A DNA stretch of 64,000 nt from Ectopseudomonas toyotomiensis (GCF_900115695.1 NZ_FOXK01000006.1:357899-421898), one strand, 5' to 3'. Shown: positions 10,277 through 18,756, numbered from the stretch's first letter. Numbers and translations: made by a program. Notes: a model not told the origin generated them from the letters alone.

Positions 10277-10420
10277 TACTGGAGTCCGCCTGGCAGGGGC
10301 AACATGGCAAAACGCCAGATATCGCCTAGGCTAACCAACAACGGTGCTTAGGGCGGGAATGGAAAGGCAGCAGGGATGCTTTTAACAGACAGCAGACGCG
10401 CAAGGCGTCTTGCAGAAACG

Positions 10421-10452
10421 ACAAAGCCCTCTCTCGGAGGGCTTTGTCTTTT
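10421..10452 (+). terminator. Rho-independent terminator after RND operon
   Basis: ACAAAGCCCT and AGGGCTTTGT form a 10-bp stem around a 7-base loop, followed by CTTTT. Confidence 0.85.
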
Positions 10453-10487
10453 CCGCTCGCCTCGCATAGGCCAGCGCAAGCAATGAA

Positions 10488-10550
10488 CACCGAGCTAACG
10501 AAGTGTATGGGGTCGGCATCCTGCCTGTTGATCACTTCGTTAGCCCGGTG
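10488..10550. repeat. 18-bp inverted repeat with 27-base loop
   Basis: CACCGAGCTAACGAAGTG (10488-10505) and CACTTCGTTAGCCCGGTG (10533-10550) are inverted copies with a single mismatch. There is no T-tract, so it is not an obvious terminator. Its function is unknown. Confidence 0.6.
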
Positions 10551-10774
10551 ACCGGAGAGTAGTTCAGGCGGTGGCGTTGTGCCAAGCCTCAATTACGCGG
10601 CGTGTTTCACAGAGCGGAGTGCTCCCCTGGCAGCTCTGGCACTTCGAACTTCCCCAGAATATTCGCGTGATGGCAAATATCGTGACGCTTGAAACTATCA
10701 CTCACAACGCCCTGAGCTAGAGACAAAGATGATGACTCATGCTTTCCAGTGCAGCGAGCATTGCTTAGCATGCA

Positions 10775-10794
10775 TACAACGTATATACGTTGTA
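10775..10794. promoter_or_regulatory. Perfect palindromic operator of toxin-antitoxin pair
   Basis: TACAACGTATATACGTTGTA is a perfect 20-bp palindrome centred 38 bases before the antitoxin start, and its TATATAC core could be the -10 element. Autorepression by the ribbon-helix-helix antitoxin is the expected use; this is inferred from position and symmetry. Confidence 0.7.
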
Positions 10795-10822
10795 GTTACA
10801 AATCGACCGATAGGTGACGACC

Positions 10823-11098
10823 ATGGCCAAAGAAGCCGTTTTCAACCTGAAGCTTGAGTCTGAACTGCGCGAAGACTTCATGGCAGCCGCTCAAGCGGCA
10901 CACCAGCCGGCCTCCCAGGTTATGCGCGACCTCATGCGCGACTACATTCGCCAGCAGCAACAGGCCAAAGAGCATGATGAGTTCGTGCAACGCAAGGTCG
11001 CTGCCGCCAGGGCATCGGTAGACGCTGGTCGTGGCCGCTCCGATGATGATGTAGAAGCTGAATTCGCCGCTCGCCGGGCCAAGGCTCTGGGTCACTGA
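10823..11098 (+). CDS. Ribbon-helix-helix antitoxin (ParD/RelB-like)
   Basis: The protein is 91 residues. An N-terminal beta strand plus two helices (EAVFNLKLESELREDFMAA and QPASQVMRDLMRDYI) form a ribbon-helix-helix DNA-binding unit. A long, charged C-terminal helix would wrap the toxin. The ATG at 10823 has AGGTG 7 bases upstream and is preferred to an in-frame GTG at 10814. The stop overlaps the toxin start (TGATG), the usual translational coupling of such pairs. It should bind the 20-bp palindrome just upstream and repress the operon, more strongly with toxin bound. Confidence 0.82.
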   Translation: MAKEAVFNLKLESELREDFMAAAQAAHQPASQVMRDLMRDYIRQQQQAKEHDEFVQRKVAAARASVDAGRGRSDDDVEAEFAARRAKALGH

Positions 11099-11382
11099 TG
11101 CAGGTTATTTGGACACCTGAGGCCCTGCAGGACCGTCTGGATATCTGGGAATACATCGCCACTGAAAACCCTCGTGCTGCCGTACATATGGACGAGCTAT
11201 TCAGTGCTGCTGCCGCCAGTCTGGCTGACTTTCCAGATAAGGGCAGGCTGGGAACGGTAGTAGGTACTCGCGAGCTGATCCCCCACGAAAACTACCACCT
11301 CGTCTATCAGGCTGAGCATGATGCGGTCTGGATTCTTGCCCTGGCGCACGTCGCCAGGATGTGGCCACCGGTTCAGAGCTAG
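11098..11382 (+). CDS. ParE/RelE-family toxin
   Basis: The protein is 94 residues. The fold pattern matches ParE/RelE toxins: VIWTPEALQDRLDIWEYIA at the N-terminus, a helical pair, then RELIPHENYHLVYQ and VWILALAHVARMWP strands. The HxxR-like end 'AHVARMWP' is typical of the family. ParE members poison gyrase and RelE members cut mRNA on the ribosome; sequence alone does not decide which applies. It overlaps the antitoxin by one base. The pair lies directly left of a decayed tRNA-linked island, so it could have arrived with it. Confidence 0.83.
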   Translation: MQVIWTPEALQDRLDIWEYIATENPRAAVHMDELFSAAAASLADFPDKGRLGTVVGTRELIPHENYHLVYQAEHDAVWILALAHVARMWPPVQS

Positions 11383-11405
11383 CTGCAGTCCCCAGCCGCT
11401 TTCTA

Positions 11406-11508
11406 TACTTCTTCGACACCTTGCATGCCGTAGAAAGCAAAAACCCCCGAAGCTCTGGGAGCTTCAGGGGCTTTGGCTTGGATATGGCGGGAAGATAGGG
11501 ATTTGAAC
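11406..11508. repeat. attL-like duplicate of the tRNA-Ser 3' end
   Basis: Bases 11482-11508 repeat, letter for letter over 27 bases, the 3' end of the tRNA-Ser gene plus its edge (12961-12987; core TGGCGGGAAGATAGGGATTT). Diverged similarity continues leftward through a CCCCGAAG/CTTCAGGGG hairpin and an ACTTCTTCGACAC stretch that also precede the tRNA copy. This is the footprint of integration at a tRNA 3' end. Confidence 0.8.
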
Positions 11509-11516
11509 GCTGCTTA

Positions 11517-12221
11517 CTGCACGCCCACACCGCTCCAAGCACAGCTACAGGTGCCAACCCTAAGACCTTAAACAATCGCCTCGGCTACCTGCGCTCCGTC
11601 TTCAACGTGCTGCATCAGCTAGGCGATATTGACTATGCGAACCCGCTGGCGCGCGTCCGCCCTCTCCGCCTGCAGGAAAAGGAACTTTCGTACCTGACAG
11701 ATGAGCAAGTTACGCACCTTTTCCAGACCATCCATGATCGATGCAAGACACCTCACGTCGCCATGGTTGCGGCTATTTGCTTAGCTACTGGGGCACGCTG
11801 GGGAGAAGCACAGGCACTAACACCGGGCAGGGTCAGAGGTGGGCTGGTCACATTCATCAACACCAAAGGCAAGCGTGTTAGGGCCGTTCCGATAGACGCC
11901 ACGCTAGAAGCTCGAATTCAAGACCACTTTAAGCGGCACGGCTTGTTCAGCAACTGCCTCAACAGCTTTGACAAGACCCTCGGCGCATCAAAAATACCTA
12001 TGCCTGCTGGCCAGTCATCCCACGTGCTGCGGCATACATTCGCCAGTCGTTTCGTGATGAACGGTGGAAACATACTGACCTTGCAGAAGATCCTGGGTCA
12101 CACGTCACTGGCCATGACAATGCGCTACGCACACTTGGCACCGGATCATTTGCAGGATGCTCTGCGCTTTGGGCCTATTGCTGATTTTGAACAGTTTTTC
12201 AGAGAGTGGCCGAGCGCTTAG
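11517..12221 (+). pseudogene. Truncated tyrosine-recombinase integrase
   Basis: The catalytic domain is intact: Arg in ATGARWGEA, HVLRHTFASR (HxxR), LGHTSLAMTMRYAHLAP (His and nucleophile Tyr). Only the tail of the core-binding domain is left (NPKTLNNRLGYLRSVFN, encoded from about 11550). The frame is open to 11505, but the residues before 11550 do not look like integrase. The first open start is a GTG at 11607, in the middle of the domain. The N-terminal 100 or so residues are missing and the break falls just inside the attL-like repeat. The type resembles phage and island integrases that use tRNA genes. It is probably inactive. Confidence 0.8.
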
Positions 12222-12763
12222 GGTTTTTGCGCACGTTTAGCCCCTTCTTTGAACGCTTCTTTGAATGCCTCTGCCATCAAGCCTGAGCAAACCAAAATAC
12301 CGGCACCTTTAGAAAGGCACTCATAATTTTTCTGATCCTCGCCTGAGCTTGTAATGCAGTCCTGCATGGTTATCTGCTTATTAACGTCATCCAGACCTTT
12401 TATGCCTTTGTCATACTCAGCTGCTGATGCCTGTCCGGATTGCTTCTTCTCTCTCGCAATGCCCTTCAGGTTATCGATATCGATAGCAGTCCAACGCATA
12501 GCGCTGCTGCACATTTCTTTTTTCGATGACTGAGCTGAGGCAGTGGGTTTGCTTTCTGAAGACGCAGCTTCCGTCTGCGTAGCAGGTCGATCGTCACCAA
12601 CATAGCCTTGGTTGATCTTTACCGGCTCGACGTTTGGCTGGGCAACTGGGGGCTGGGTGCTGAAGTGTTTTTGGCCTTTCTCATCAACCCATTGGTAGAT
12701 CTGAGCTTGGGCTGTCGTAGCCGCACACAGAAGCAAAAGAGGAAGCAGTTTGCGACAGAGCAT
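12218..12763 (-). CDS. Secreted DUF4124-domain protein
   Basis: The protein is 181 residues, with a signal peptide (MLCRKLLPLLLLCAATTAQA) followed at once by the DUF4124 signature IYQWVDEKGQKHFSTQPP. A low-complexity Ser/Ala/Lys linker leads into a C-terminal half with four Cys (MCSSAM, DCITSS, YECLSK, LVCSGL) that could form disulfides. The function of DUF4124 proteins is unknown; they are periplasmic or envelope proteins, common in Pseudomonas. The gene is visibly more AT-rich than its neighbours and lies inside the tRNA-flanked remnant, so it was probably imported. It overlaps the integrase remnant tail-to-tail by 4 bases. Confidence 0.75.
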   Translation of the reverse strand: MLCRKLLPLLLLCAATTAQAQIYQWVDEKGQKHFSTQPPVAQPNVEPVKINQGYVGDDRPATQTEAASSESKPTASAQSSKKEMCSSAMRWTAIDIDNLKGIAREKKQSGQASAAEYDKGIKGLDDVNKQITMQDCITSSGEDQKNYECLSKGAGILVCSGLMAEAFKEAFKEGAKRAQKP

Positions 12764-12883
12764 CCGTAAGTCCTTTTATGATGAGTAGGGACAATCTAGA
12801 GATTCGACATCCGGCGGCCAAGCATCCTACAGGTCGTTTACCTGTTCAATCTCAGGCAGACATTTTACCTGCTCTCGCTTTCG

Positions 12884-12987
12884 ACACTTCTTCGACACTT
12901 GCCCAGCCTGAAACGAAAAAGCCCCCGAAACTCTATGAATTTCAGGGGCTTAGACTTGCAATATGGCGGGAAGATAGGGATTTGAAC
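12884..12987. repeat. attR-like direct repeat at tRNA-Ser
   Basis: This is the right copy of the direct repeat. The exact 27-base identity is 12961-12987, inside the tRNA-Ser 3' half. The leftward diverged part includes a CCCCGAAA/TTTCAGGGG hairpin that, on the minus strand, lies just behind the tRNA and may be its terminator. Confidence 0.75.
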
Positions 12988-13053
12988 CCTAGGTGCCATT
13001 GCTGACACAACGGATTTCGAATCCGTCCCGTTCGACCACTCCGGCATCTTCCC
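12964..13053 (-). tRNA. tRNA-Ser (anticodon CGA)
   Basis: Read on the minus strand this is a 90-base class II tRNA. The acceptor stem is GGGAAGA/TCTTCCC, followed by discriminator G and an encoded CCA. The anticodon stem-loop is ACGGA-TTCGAAA-TCCGT, giving anticodon CGA, which reads UCG. There is a long variable arm, and the T loop is GGTTCAAATCC. The long variable arm and the anticodon identify serine. Its 3' end is the attachment site of the neighbouring decayed island. Confidence 0.95.
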
Positions 13054-13134
13054 AAGCGGCGCGAATCATAACAGCTGAATGCGCTTTGGCGAAGCTTATT
13101 TTGAAAATTTTTCGTGTTCTATCAGGCGCTTGTG

Positions 13135-13158
13135 AAAAAGCCGGGGGCTGCCCGGCCT
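13135..13158 (-). terminator. Terminator of purC
   Basis: On the minus strand GGCCGGGCAGCCCCCGGC forms a stem (GCCGGG/CCCGGC), followed by five T. It lies 14 bases after the purC stop. Confidence 0.8.
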
Positions 13159-13171
13159 TCTCTCGCAGGGC

Positions 13172-14041
13172 TCAGGCAGTCAGGCGGGTCAGCGCTTCGC
13201 GGTACTTGTCAGCGGTTTTCTGCGCGACATCTGCCGGTACGGCCGGGGCCGGGGCTTGCTTGTTCCAGCCGGTGGATTCCAGCCAGTCGCGCACGAACTG
13301 CTTATCGAAGCTCGGCGGGTTGCTGCCTTCGGCGTAGCTGTCGGCCGGCCAGAAGCGACTGGAGTCCGGGGTCAGCACTTCGTCCATCAGGGTCAGGGTG
13401 CCGTCTTCGTCCAGGCCGAATTCGAACTTGGTGTCGGCAATGATGATCCCGCGGGTAGCGGCGTACTCGACAGCCGTGGTGTACAGCTTGATCGCCGTGT
13501 CACGCACCTGGGCAGCCAGTTCGGCGCCGATGATGGCTTCGCACTGCTCGAAGCTGATGTTCTCGTCATGATCGCCCACGGCGGCCTTGGTCGAGGGGGT
13601 GAAGATCGGTTGCGGCAGTTTGGCCGCTTCCTTCAGGCCAGCCGGCAGGGCGATGCCGCAGACGGTGCCGCTCTTCTGGTATTCCTTCCAGCCGGAGCCG
13701 ACGATGTAGCCACGCACGATGGCTTCCACGGCGACCGGCTTGAGGCGCTTGGCGACGACTGCACGGCCTTCGACCAGTGGCAGCTCGGCGGCGGACACGA
13801 CGTCCTCGACCTTGTCACCGGTGAAGTGGTTGGGCACCACGCCAGCCAGCTTGTCGAACCAGAAGTTGGAGATGGCGGTGAGGATCTTGCCCTTCTCCGG
13901 AATCGGTTGTTCGAGGATGACGTCGAATGCCGACAGACGATCGGTGGCCACCATCAGCATGCGCTTGTCGTCGATTTCGTAGAGGTCGCGGACCTTGCCC
14001 GAGTAGATCTTCTTCAGGCTCAGGGTGGTGGGTGTGCTCAT
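13172..14041 (-). CDS. purC: SAICAR synthase (long ADE1-like form)
   Basis: The enzyme joins aspartate to CAIR with ATP in purine synthesis. The protein is 289 residues and starts [33 protein letters not shown]. It contains [21 protein letters not shown] and [12 protein letters not shown], signatures of SAICAR synthase. Length and N-terminus match the roughly 290-residue ADE1-like form of yeast and beta-proteobacteria, not the 235-240 residue form I know from most Pseudomonas (which starts near ELYRGKAKSVY). The position next to bamC-dapA and tRNA-Ser is the normal pseudomonad purC site. The ATG at 14041 has GGAAA 9 bases upstream. An upstream in-frame extension to 14137 lacks homologous character. 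Confidence 0.93.
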   Translation of the reverse strand: MSTPTTLSLKKIYSGKVRDLYEIDDKRMLMVATDRLSAFDVILEQPIPEKGKILTAISNFWFDKLAGVVPNHFTGDKVEDVVSAAELPLVEGRAVVAKRLKPVAVEAIVRGYIVGSGWKEYQKSGTVCGIALPAGLKEAAKLPQPIFTPSTKAAVGDHDENISFEQCEAIIGAELAAQVRDTAIKLYTTAVEYAATRGIIIADTKFEFGLDEDGTLTLMDEVLTPDSSRFWPADSYAEGSNPPSFDKQFVRDWLESTGWNKQAPAPAVPADVAQKTADKYREALTRLTA

Positions 14042-14154
14042 GTCGGCATTTCCGTTTCTGGCAAACAAAACAGGCGAAACCTTTGCGGGTTTCGCCCATC
14101 GATTAACGGCTGGAGCGCACTGCAGGCCGTTTTCCAACGGCCTGCAGGCGCCGG

Positions 14155-15276
14155 TCAGCCGAGATTATCCTGGATCAGGCTCAGCACGCGGCGCGATACG
14201 TCGGCCGGGGCAACGGTGTTGAGGTCTTTTTCCACGGTGACCTGGACGCCATCGCCAACCGGAGTCAGGCGCACCTGGTAGCGCTCGGCGCGGGCTTCGA
14301 TCTCTTCCTTGCTCGGCGCGCTGCCGAACATGCGACCGAAGAAGCCTGGCTTCTCTTCGTTGATCTGAGCGCCTTCGGCCATGTTGATGTAGTACAGGCC
14401 AAGGCTGCGGTTGAGGTCGTCGACGCGCACATTGCCGAGTTCCAGCGAACGGCCGACGCCGGACCAGGCGCGGTCGAAATCGGCACCGAGGTTGAGCACC
14501 GGGTTGCCGTTGCCGTCTTCGCTCAGGCTGACGCGGCTGGGCGCATCGTAGTCGCGTGCGGCGAGCAGCGATACCGAGCCGCCCTGCTCCACGCCACGGG
14601 CCATGCTCACCAGCATTTCGTCGAGCAGTGCAGCTTCGAGGCTGGCATTGCCGCTACGGGCAGCGAAATCAACATCGGCAGTGCTGCCGGCAGAACGCTC
14701 GGCGCTGGTGACGAAGACTTCACTGGTGTTGCGCTGCACGCCCGGCTCGATGCGCACGCGCACGCGGGTTTCGGCATCCGCCGCAACGCCGGAAACGCGG
14801 CTGCTCAGACTGCGCGCCATGCTCGTGGAGAGCTCATCGAAACGCTGCCAGGAGGTGATGAACTCACCGGTTTGCGGACGCTCGCTGGCGATGCGGAAAC
14901 CGTTGTCCTCGAAGAACTGACGCACCAGCGGCCAGACTTCGGCCGGCACGCGCTGGGCCACGACCCAACGCGAATCGCCACTGCGCTGCAGACTGAACTC
15001 GCGCTCGTCGGCACGTACCTGCAGGCCCTGCGGGCGCGGCACTTCGAATTCGGCCGGGGTCGCGGTGCTGCTGGCCACCTGGGCAGGCACCGGCAGCAGC
15101 GGATCGAGACGCTTGGCCTGGACATCGGCCGGCAATTGCATCGGTGCAGTCTGGCGCGCTTCCAGGTAGTCGCTGCCGCGATCACGGAAGTAGCCATTTT
15201 CACCCCAGAGCCAGCCGCAACCGCTGGTGCTGGAGACGATCAGAGCAAGGGCGGAAAATCCGGCCAGTCGCTTCAT
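14155..15276 (-). CDS. bamC: Outer-membrane assembly lipoprotein BamC
   Basis: BamC (NlpB) is a lipoprotein of the BAM complex that inserts beta-barrel proteins into the outer membrane. The protein is 373 residues with a lipoprotein signal ending in the lipobox SSTSGC, lipidated Cys near residue 20. The unstructured N-terminal region that contacts BamD follows ([18 protein letters not shown]), then two helix-grip domains. It is downstream of dapA with a 16-base gap, an order conserved in gamma-proteobacteria. AAGGA lies 8 bases before the ATG at 15276, which excludes the longer frame to 15306. Confidence 0.9.
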   Translation of the reverse strand: MKRLAGFSALALIVSSTSGCGWLWGENGYFRDRGSDYLEARQTAPMQLPADVQAKRLDPLLPVPAQVASSTATPAEFEVPRPQGLQVRADEREFSLQRSGDSRWVVAQRVPAEVWPLVRQFFEDNGFRIASERPQTGEFITSWQRFDELSTSMARSLSSRVSGVAADAETRVRVRIEPGVQRNTSEVFVTSAERSAGSTADVDFAARSGNASLEAALLDEMLVSMARGVEQGGSVSLLAARDYDAPSRVSLSEDGNGNPVLNLGADFDRAWSGVGRSLELGNVRVDDLNRSLGLYYINMAEGAQINEEKPGFFGRMFGSAPSKEEIEARAERYQVRLTPVGDGVQVTVEKDLNTVAPADVSRRVLSLIQDNLG

Positions 15277-15292
15277 GCGTAGAATCCTTGAG

Positions 15293-16171
15293 TTAAGCCA
15301 ATACACCGCACTGGCGCATGGCCTGGCGCAGCGGTTCGTGACAGCGCGGGCTGAGCCAGGTCAGCGGCAGACGAATACCGTCGCCCATCAGCCCCATTTC
15401 GTGCAGCGCCCATTTCACCGGAATCGGGTTGGATTCGAGGAACAGTGCCTTGTGCAGCGGCATCAGACGGTCGTTGATGGCGCGGGCGATGGCCGCCTCG
15501 CCACGCATGGCGGCGGCGCACAGGTCGCTCATGGCACGCGGCGCAACGTTGGCGGTGACGGAGATGTTGCCCTTGCCACCCAGCAGCATCAGTTCGACGG
15601 CAGTGGCGTCGTCACCGGAATAGACGAGGAAATCCTTGCTGACGCGATCCAGCACGTCCTGAGCGCGCTGCAGGTCGCCGGTGGCTTCCTTGATGCCGAT
15701 GATGTTGTCGATCTTCGACAGGCGCTCGACGGTCTCCGGCAGCATGTCGCACACGGTACGGCCCGGCACGTTGTAGAGAATCTGCGGGATCGAGACGGCT
15801 TCGGCGATGTGGCGGAAATGCAGGTACAGGCCTTCCTGGGTCGGCTTGTTGTAGTACGGGGTGACCAGCAGGGCGGCGTCGGCGCCGACTTCCTGCGCGG
15901 CACGGGTCAGCTCGACCGATTCACGGGTGGAGTTGCCGCCGGTGCCGGCGATCACCGGCATACGGCCGGCAACCTGCTTGACCACGCGCTTGATCACTTC
16001 GATGTGCTCGGGCACTTCCAGCGTGGCGGACTCACCAGTGGTGCCGACCGCGACGATGGCATTGGTGCCCTCTTGCAGGTGGAAATCCACCAATTTGCTC
16101 AGGGCCTCCCAATCCAGACCACCCTGCGCATCCATGGGCGTGACCAGTGCCACCATACTGCCCGCAATCAT
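15293..16171 (-). CDS. dapA: 4-hydroxy-tetrahydrodipicolinate synthase
   Basis: DapA condenses pyruvate with aspartate semialdehyde, the first committed step to lysine and diaminopimelate. The protein is 292 residues, standard length. The Schiff-base Lys161 is in GIKEATGD, Tyr133 in ILYNVPGRT, Thr44-Thr45 in VGTTGES and Tyr107 in TPYYNKP. AGGAG lies 8 bases upstream of the ATG at 16171, so the longer frame to 16321 is not used. It forms a leftward unit with bamC and probably purC, and is divergent from the GcvR-like gene. Confidence 0.96.
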   Translation of the reverse strand: MIAGSMVALVTPMDAQGGLDWEALSKLVDFHLQEGTNAIVAVGTTGESATLEVPEHIEVIKRVVKQVAGRMPVIAGTGGNSTRESVELTRAAQEVGADAALLVTPYYNKPTQEGLYLHFRHIAEAVSIPQILYNVPGRTVCDMLPETVERLSKIDNIIGIKEATGDLQRAQDVLDRVSKDFLVYSGDDATAVELMLLGGKGNISVTANVAPRAMSDLCAAAMRGEAAIARAINDRLMPLHKALFLESNPIPVKWALHEMGLMGDGIRLPLTWLSPRCHEPLRQAMRQCGVLA

Positions 16172-16418
16172 GCAACCGCTCCTGCCGGAAAAATTGAGCC
16201 GTAATGGTACTGGTGCCACCAATCCGGCACAAGCAACGGACACGGGCTTATCAGGTCGTTTGAACACTACCTGCGTTTTTCCACGACCGGCTATCGGCGC
16301 AGGCCATCGTCCGATGCACAAGGCTTCGCCATTCCCCTCGGCGGTGCTTTTCGCTAACCTGCTGTCTTTGGTCTGCGGCTTCTCGTGCGTGGACCGTTCA
16401 TCGCTTTAGGAAGGCTGC

Positions 16419-16976
16419 ATGTCCACCCCCCCCGTTCGCGAACAATTCCTCGTCATCAGCGCTCTTGGCCGCGATGCCATGGCCCTGACCAACCTGCTCA
16501 GCCGCACCAGCCATGAGAACCGTTGTGCGGTGATCAGCACTCGCCTGAGCCGTCACGGTGAATTCAGCGCCCTGGTGCTGCAGGTGTCCGGTAGCTGGGA
16601 CGCACTGGCGCGCCTGGAGTCGAGCCTGCCGCTGCTGGCCAAGAAGCATGATTTCAGCGTGGACCTGGCGCGCAGCGCCGCCGCCGAAGTGCGCCCACAG
16701 GCGCTGCCTTATGTGGCCTACGTCAGCGCCGTGTACCGCCCGGACATTCTCAACGAGCTGTGCCAGTTCTTCATCGACCACCGCGTCGAGCTGGAAGCCC
16801 TGACCTGCGACACCTACCAGGCGCCACAGACCGGCGGCACCATGCTCAACGCCACCCTGACCGTGACGCTACCAGCCGGCACGCAGATCAGCTGGCTGCG
16901 CGACCAGTTCCTCGATTTCGCCGATGCGCTGAATCTTGATGCCTTGATCGAACCTTGGCGCCCACAGAATCCCTGA
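16419..16976 (+). CDS. GcvR-like ACT-domain regulator
   Basis: This 185-residue protein has two ACT-type domains: about residues 8-80 (EQFLVISALGRDAMALTNLLSRTSHENRCAV) and about 95-175 (YVAYVSAVYRPDILNELCQFFIDHRVEL). It has no DNA-binding domain. It resembles GcvR, the accessory antirepressor-type protein of the glycine cleavage regulator GcvA in E. coli, but whether the pseudomonad protein has that role is not shown. AGGAAGG precedes the ATG by 6 bases. It is immediately upstream of bcp (22-base gap) and divergent from dapA, the conserved pseudomonad order. Confidence 0.8.
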   Translation: MSTPPVREQFLVISALGRDAMALTNLLSRTSHENRCAVISTRLSRHGEFSALVLQVSGSWDALARLESSLPLLAKKHDFSVDLARSAAAEVRPQALPYVAYVSAVYRPDILNELCQFFIDHRVELEALTCDTYQAPQTGGTMLNATLTVTLPAGTQISWLRDQFLDFADALNLDALIEPWRPQNP

Positions 16977-16998
16977 TAGCCGCATGCAAGGAGTTTCC

Positions 16999-17472
16999 AT
17001 GCCCGTTGAACTCGACAAAGCCGTTGCCGACTTCCAGGCCGAGGCCACCAGTGGCCAGCAGGTAAAGCTGTCCGCCCTCAAGGGCCAGCAGGTGGTGCTG
17101 TATTTCTATCCGAAGGACGCGACCCCGGGCTGCACCACCGAGGGTATGGACTTCAGCGCTCGCTTCGAGCAGTTCAAGGCGGCCAACACGCTGATCTTCG
17201 GCGTGTCGATGGACAGCCTGAAGAAGCACGAAAGCTTCAAGTGCAAGCAGGCGTTTCCCTTCGAGCTGATCAGCGACGAAGAGCACCAGCTGTGCGATCT
17301 GTTCGGCGTGTACCAGTTGAAGAAGAACTACGGCAAGGAATACATGGGTATCGTGCGCAGTACCTTCCTGATCGACAAGGACGGCGTGTTGCGTGAAGAG
17401 TGGCGCAACGTCAAGGTCGCCGGCCATGTCGACAAGGTGCTGGCGGCCGCCGAAGCCCTGAACAAAGGCTGA
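16999..17472 (+). CDS. bcp: Thiol peroxidase Bcp (peroxiredoxin Q)
   Basis: Bcp reduces hydrogen peroxide and organic hydroperoxides with thioredoxin in the cytoplasm. The protein is 157 residues. The peroxidatic Cys45 lies in DATPGCTTEGMDF. The resolving Cys found five residues later in E. coli Bcp is Met50 here. Cys82 (FKCKQAFPF) is at the place used by the other Bcp subgroup, so an atypical 2-Cys mechanism with Cys45-Cys82 is likely. AGGAG lies 5 bases before the ATG at 16999, which excludes an in-frame start at 16984. A terminator follows. Confidence 0.93.
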   Translation: MPVELDKAVADFQAEATSGQQVKLSALKGQQVVLYFYPKDATPGCTTEGMDFSARFEQFKAANTLIFGVSMDSLKKHESFKCKQAFPFELISDEEHQLCDLFGVYQLKKNYGKEYMGIVRSTFLIDKDGVLREEWRNVKVAGHVDKVLAAAEALNKG

Positions 17473-17490
17473 GCCCCTGCCCTGCAAATG

Positions 17491-17530
17491 AAACGCCGCG
17501 ACGGCCAATGGTGGCAGTCGCGGCGTTTTT
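17491..17530 (+). terminator. Terminator after bcp
   Basis: AAACGCCGCGAC and GTCGCGGCGTTT form a 12-bp stem ending in a T5 run. The loop is about 16 bases and AT/GC mixed. Confidence 0.85.
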
Positions 17531-17582
17531 GTTGGGAGGTGGCCTGGCTTGCCGCTCAGCCAAGCATCGTTGCAGCACATGT

Positions 17583-17646
17583 GTAGGAGCGGCGCCCCAC
17601 CGCAAACATGGCCATTGAAAGCTTCGCCCCGGGGCGGGGCTCCTAC
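17583..17646. repeat. REP-like palindrome (copy 2, complete)
   Basis: GTAGGAGCGGCGCCCC at the left and CGCCCCGGGGCGGGGCTCCTAC at the right form an imperfect inverted repeat ending in GTAGGAGC/GCTCCTAC. Related copies are at 5201, 44700 and 52579, always between genes. Confidence 0.75.
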
Positions 17647-17691
17647 GCAAGGCCGCGTCGGAACCCAGGCACGGCCTTTGCCATCGACGCC

Positions 17692-18756
17692 TTATTCGGC
17701 GGACACCGGCTCGGTACGCGGCCAGGCGTTGATCACGGCCTTGAACAGGGTCGCCAGCGGAATGGCGAAGAACACGCCCCAGAAGCCCCACAGCCCGCCG
17801 AACAGCAGCACGGCGCAAATGATCGCCACCGGATGCAGGTTCACCGCCTCGGAGAACAGCAGCGGCACCAGCACGTTGCCATCGAGCGCCTGGATGATGC
17901 CGTAGACCACCATCAGGTAGAGAAACTGATCGCTCCAGCCCCACTGGAACAAGCCGATCAGTGCCACCGGCACGGTCACCACCACCGCGCCGATATAAGG
18001 CACCACCACCGACAGGCCGACCAGCAGCGCCAGCAGCGCGGCGTAGTTGAGGCCCAGGTAAGCGAAGGCGATGTAGGTGACCACCCCGCAAATGATGATC
18101 TCGATGAACTTGCCACGGATGTAGTTGGCGATCTGCTGGTTCATTTCCTGCGCCACCTGGGTAATCAGTGAGCGCTCGCGCGGTAGGTAGCTGCGAAACC
18201 ACTGGCCGATCTGCTCGCGGTCCTTGAGGAAGAAGAACACCAGGATCGGCACCAGTACCAGGTAGATCATCACGCTGACCAGCATCGGCAGGCTGGACAG
18301 GGAGAACGACAGCGCCCACTGGCCGAACTTGCCAGCTTCGCCGCGCATGCTGTCGATCAGTTGCACGACCTGCGCGTCGGTGATCAGGTTCGGGTAACGC
18401 TCCGGCAGCAGCAGGAACACCGATTGCCATTCGGCGGCCATACGCGGCAGTTCATTGAACAGCGTGCTCAACTGCTGCCAGAGCAGCGGCATCAGCACCA
18501 GCATAAACACCGTCAGGCCGCCCATGAACAGGGTGAACACCAGCCAGACCGCCGGCACCTGCGGCACCTTCAGGCGCTCCAAACCGTTGACCAGCCCCTG
18601 CATGAGAAAGGCCAGCACCAGGCCGGTCAGCACCGGCGCGAGCATGCCGCCCAGCGTCAGCACCACGGCAAAACCCAGCACCAACAGCACCGCCAACACC
18701 ACCGCCTGTTCGTCGGAGAAGTAACGATGCAGCCAACTACGCAAAACCTTGACCAT
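17692..18756 (-). CDS. AI-2E-family (PerM-like) membrane transporter
   Basis: This 354-residue inner-membrane protein has about eight hydrophobic segments, grouped as a front pair, a soluble stretch around residues 85-150, and a C-terminal bundle. Family features include FFFLKDREQIGQWFRSYLP and the pore-like GLSVVVPYIGAVVVTVP. The C-terminus LFGGLWGFWGVFFAIPLATLFKAV is characteristic. The family was named for autoinducer-2 export (TqsA), but many members have other roles such as ion/proton antiport, and the substrate here is open. AAGGA precedes the ATG by 7 bases. The tusA-like gene lies upstream. Confidence 0.85.
   Translation of the reverse strand: MVKVLRSWLHRYFSDEQAVVLAVLLVLGFAVVLTLGGMLAPVLTGLVLAFLMQGLVNGLERLKVPQVPAVWLVFTLFMGGLTVFMLVLMPLLWQQLSTLFNELPRMAAEWQSVFLLLPERYPNLITDAQVVQLIDSMRGEAGKFGQWALSFSLSSLPMLVSVMIYLVLVPILVFFFLKDREQIGQWFRSYLPRERSLITQVAQEMNQQIANYIRGKFIEIIICGVVTYIAFAYLGLNYAALLALLVGLSVVVPYIGAVVVTVPVALIGLFQWGWSDQFLYLMVVYGIIQALDGNVLVPLLFSEAVNLHPVAIICAVLLFGGLWGFWGVFFAIPLATLFKAVINAWPRTEPVSAE

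Larger units (their letters stand above)
10277..10822. other. Intergenic region between pump operon and toxin-antitoxin pair
   Basis: These 546 bases contain a terminator (10421-10452), a long inverted repeat (10488-10550) and the palindromic promoter of the toxin-antitoxin pair (10775-10794). I see no supported gene in the rest. Confidence 0.6.

Noticed and set aside
10488..10550. Possible integron attC site (GCTAAC/GTTAGC in the arms)
   Set aside because: The core sites do not fit RYYYAAC and GTTRRRY at the required positions, and no integrase or cassette is nearby.
10326..10592. 88-residue open frame on the minus strand between the RND gene and the toxin-antitoxin pair
   Set aside because: It spans a terminator and the long inverted repeat; composition does not look coding.
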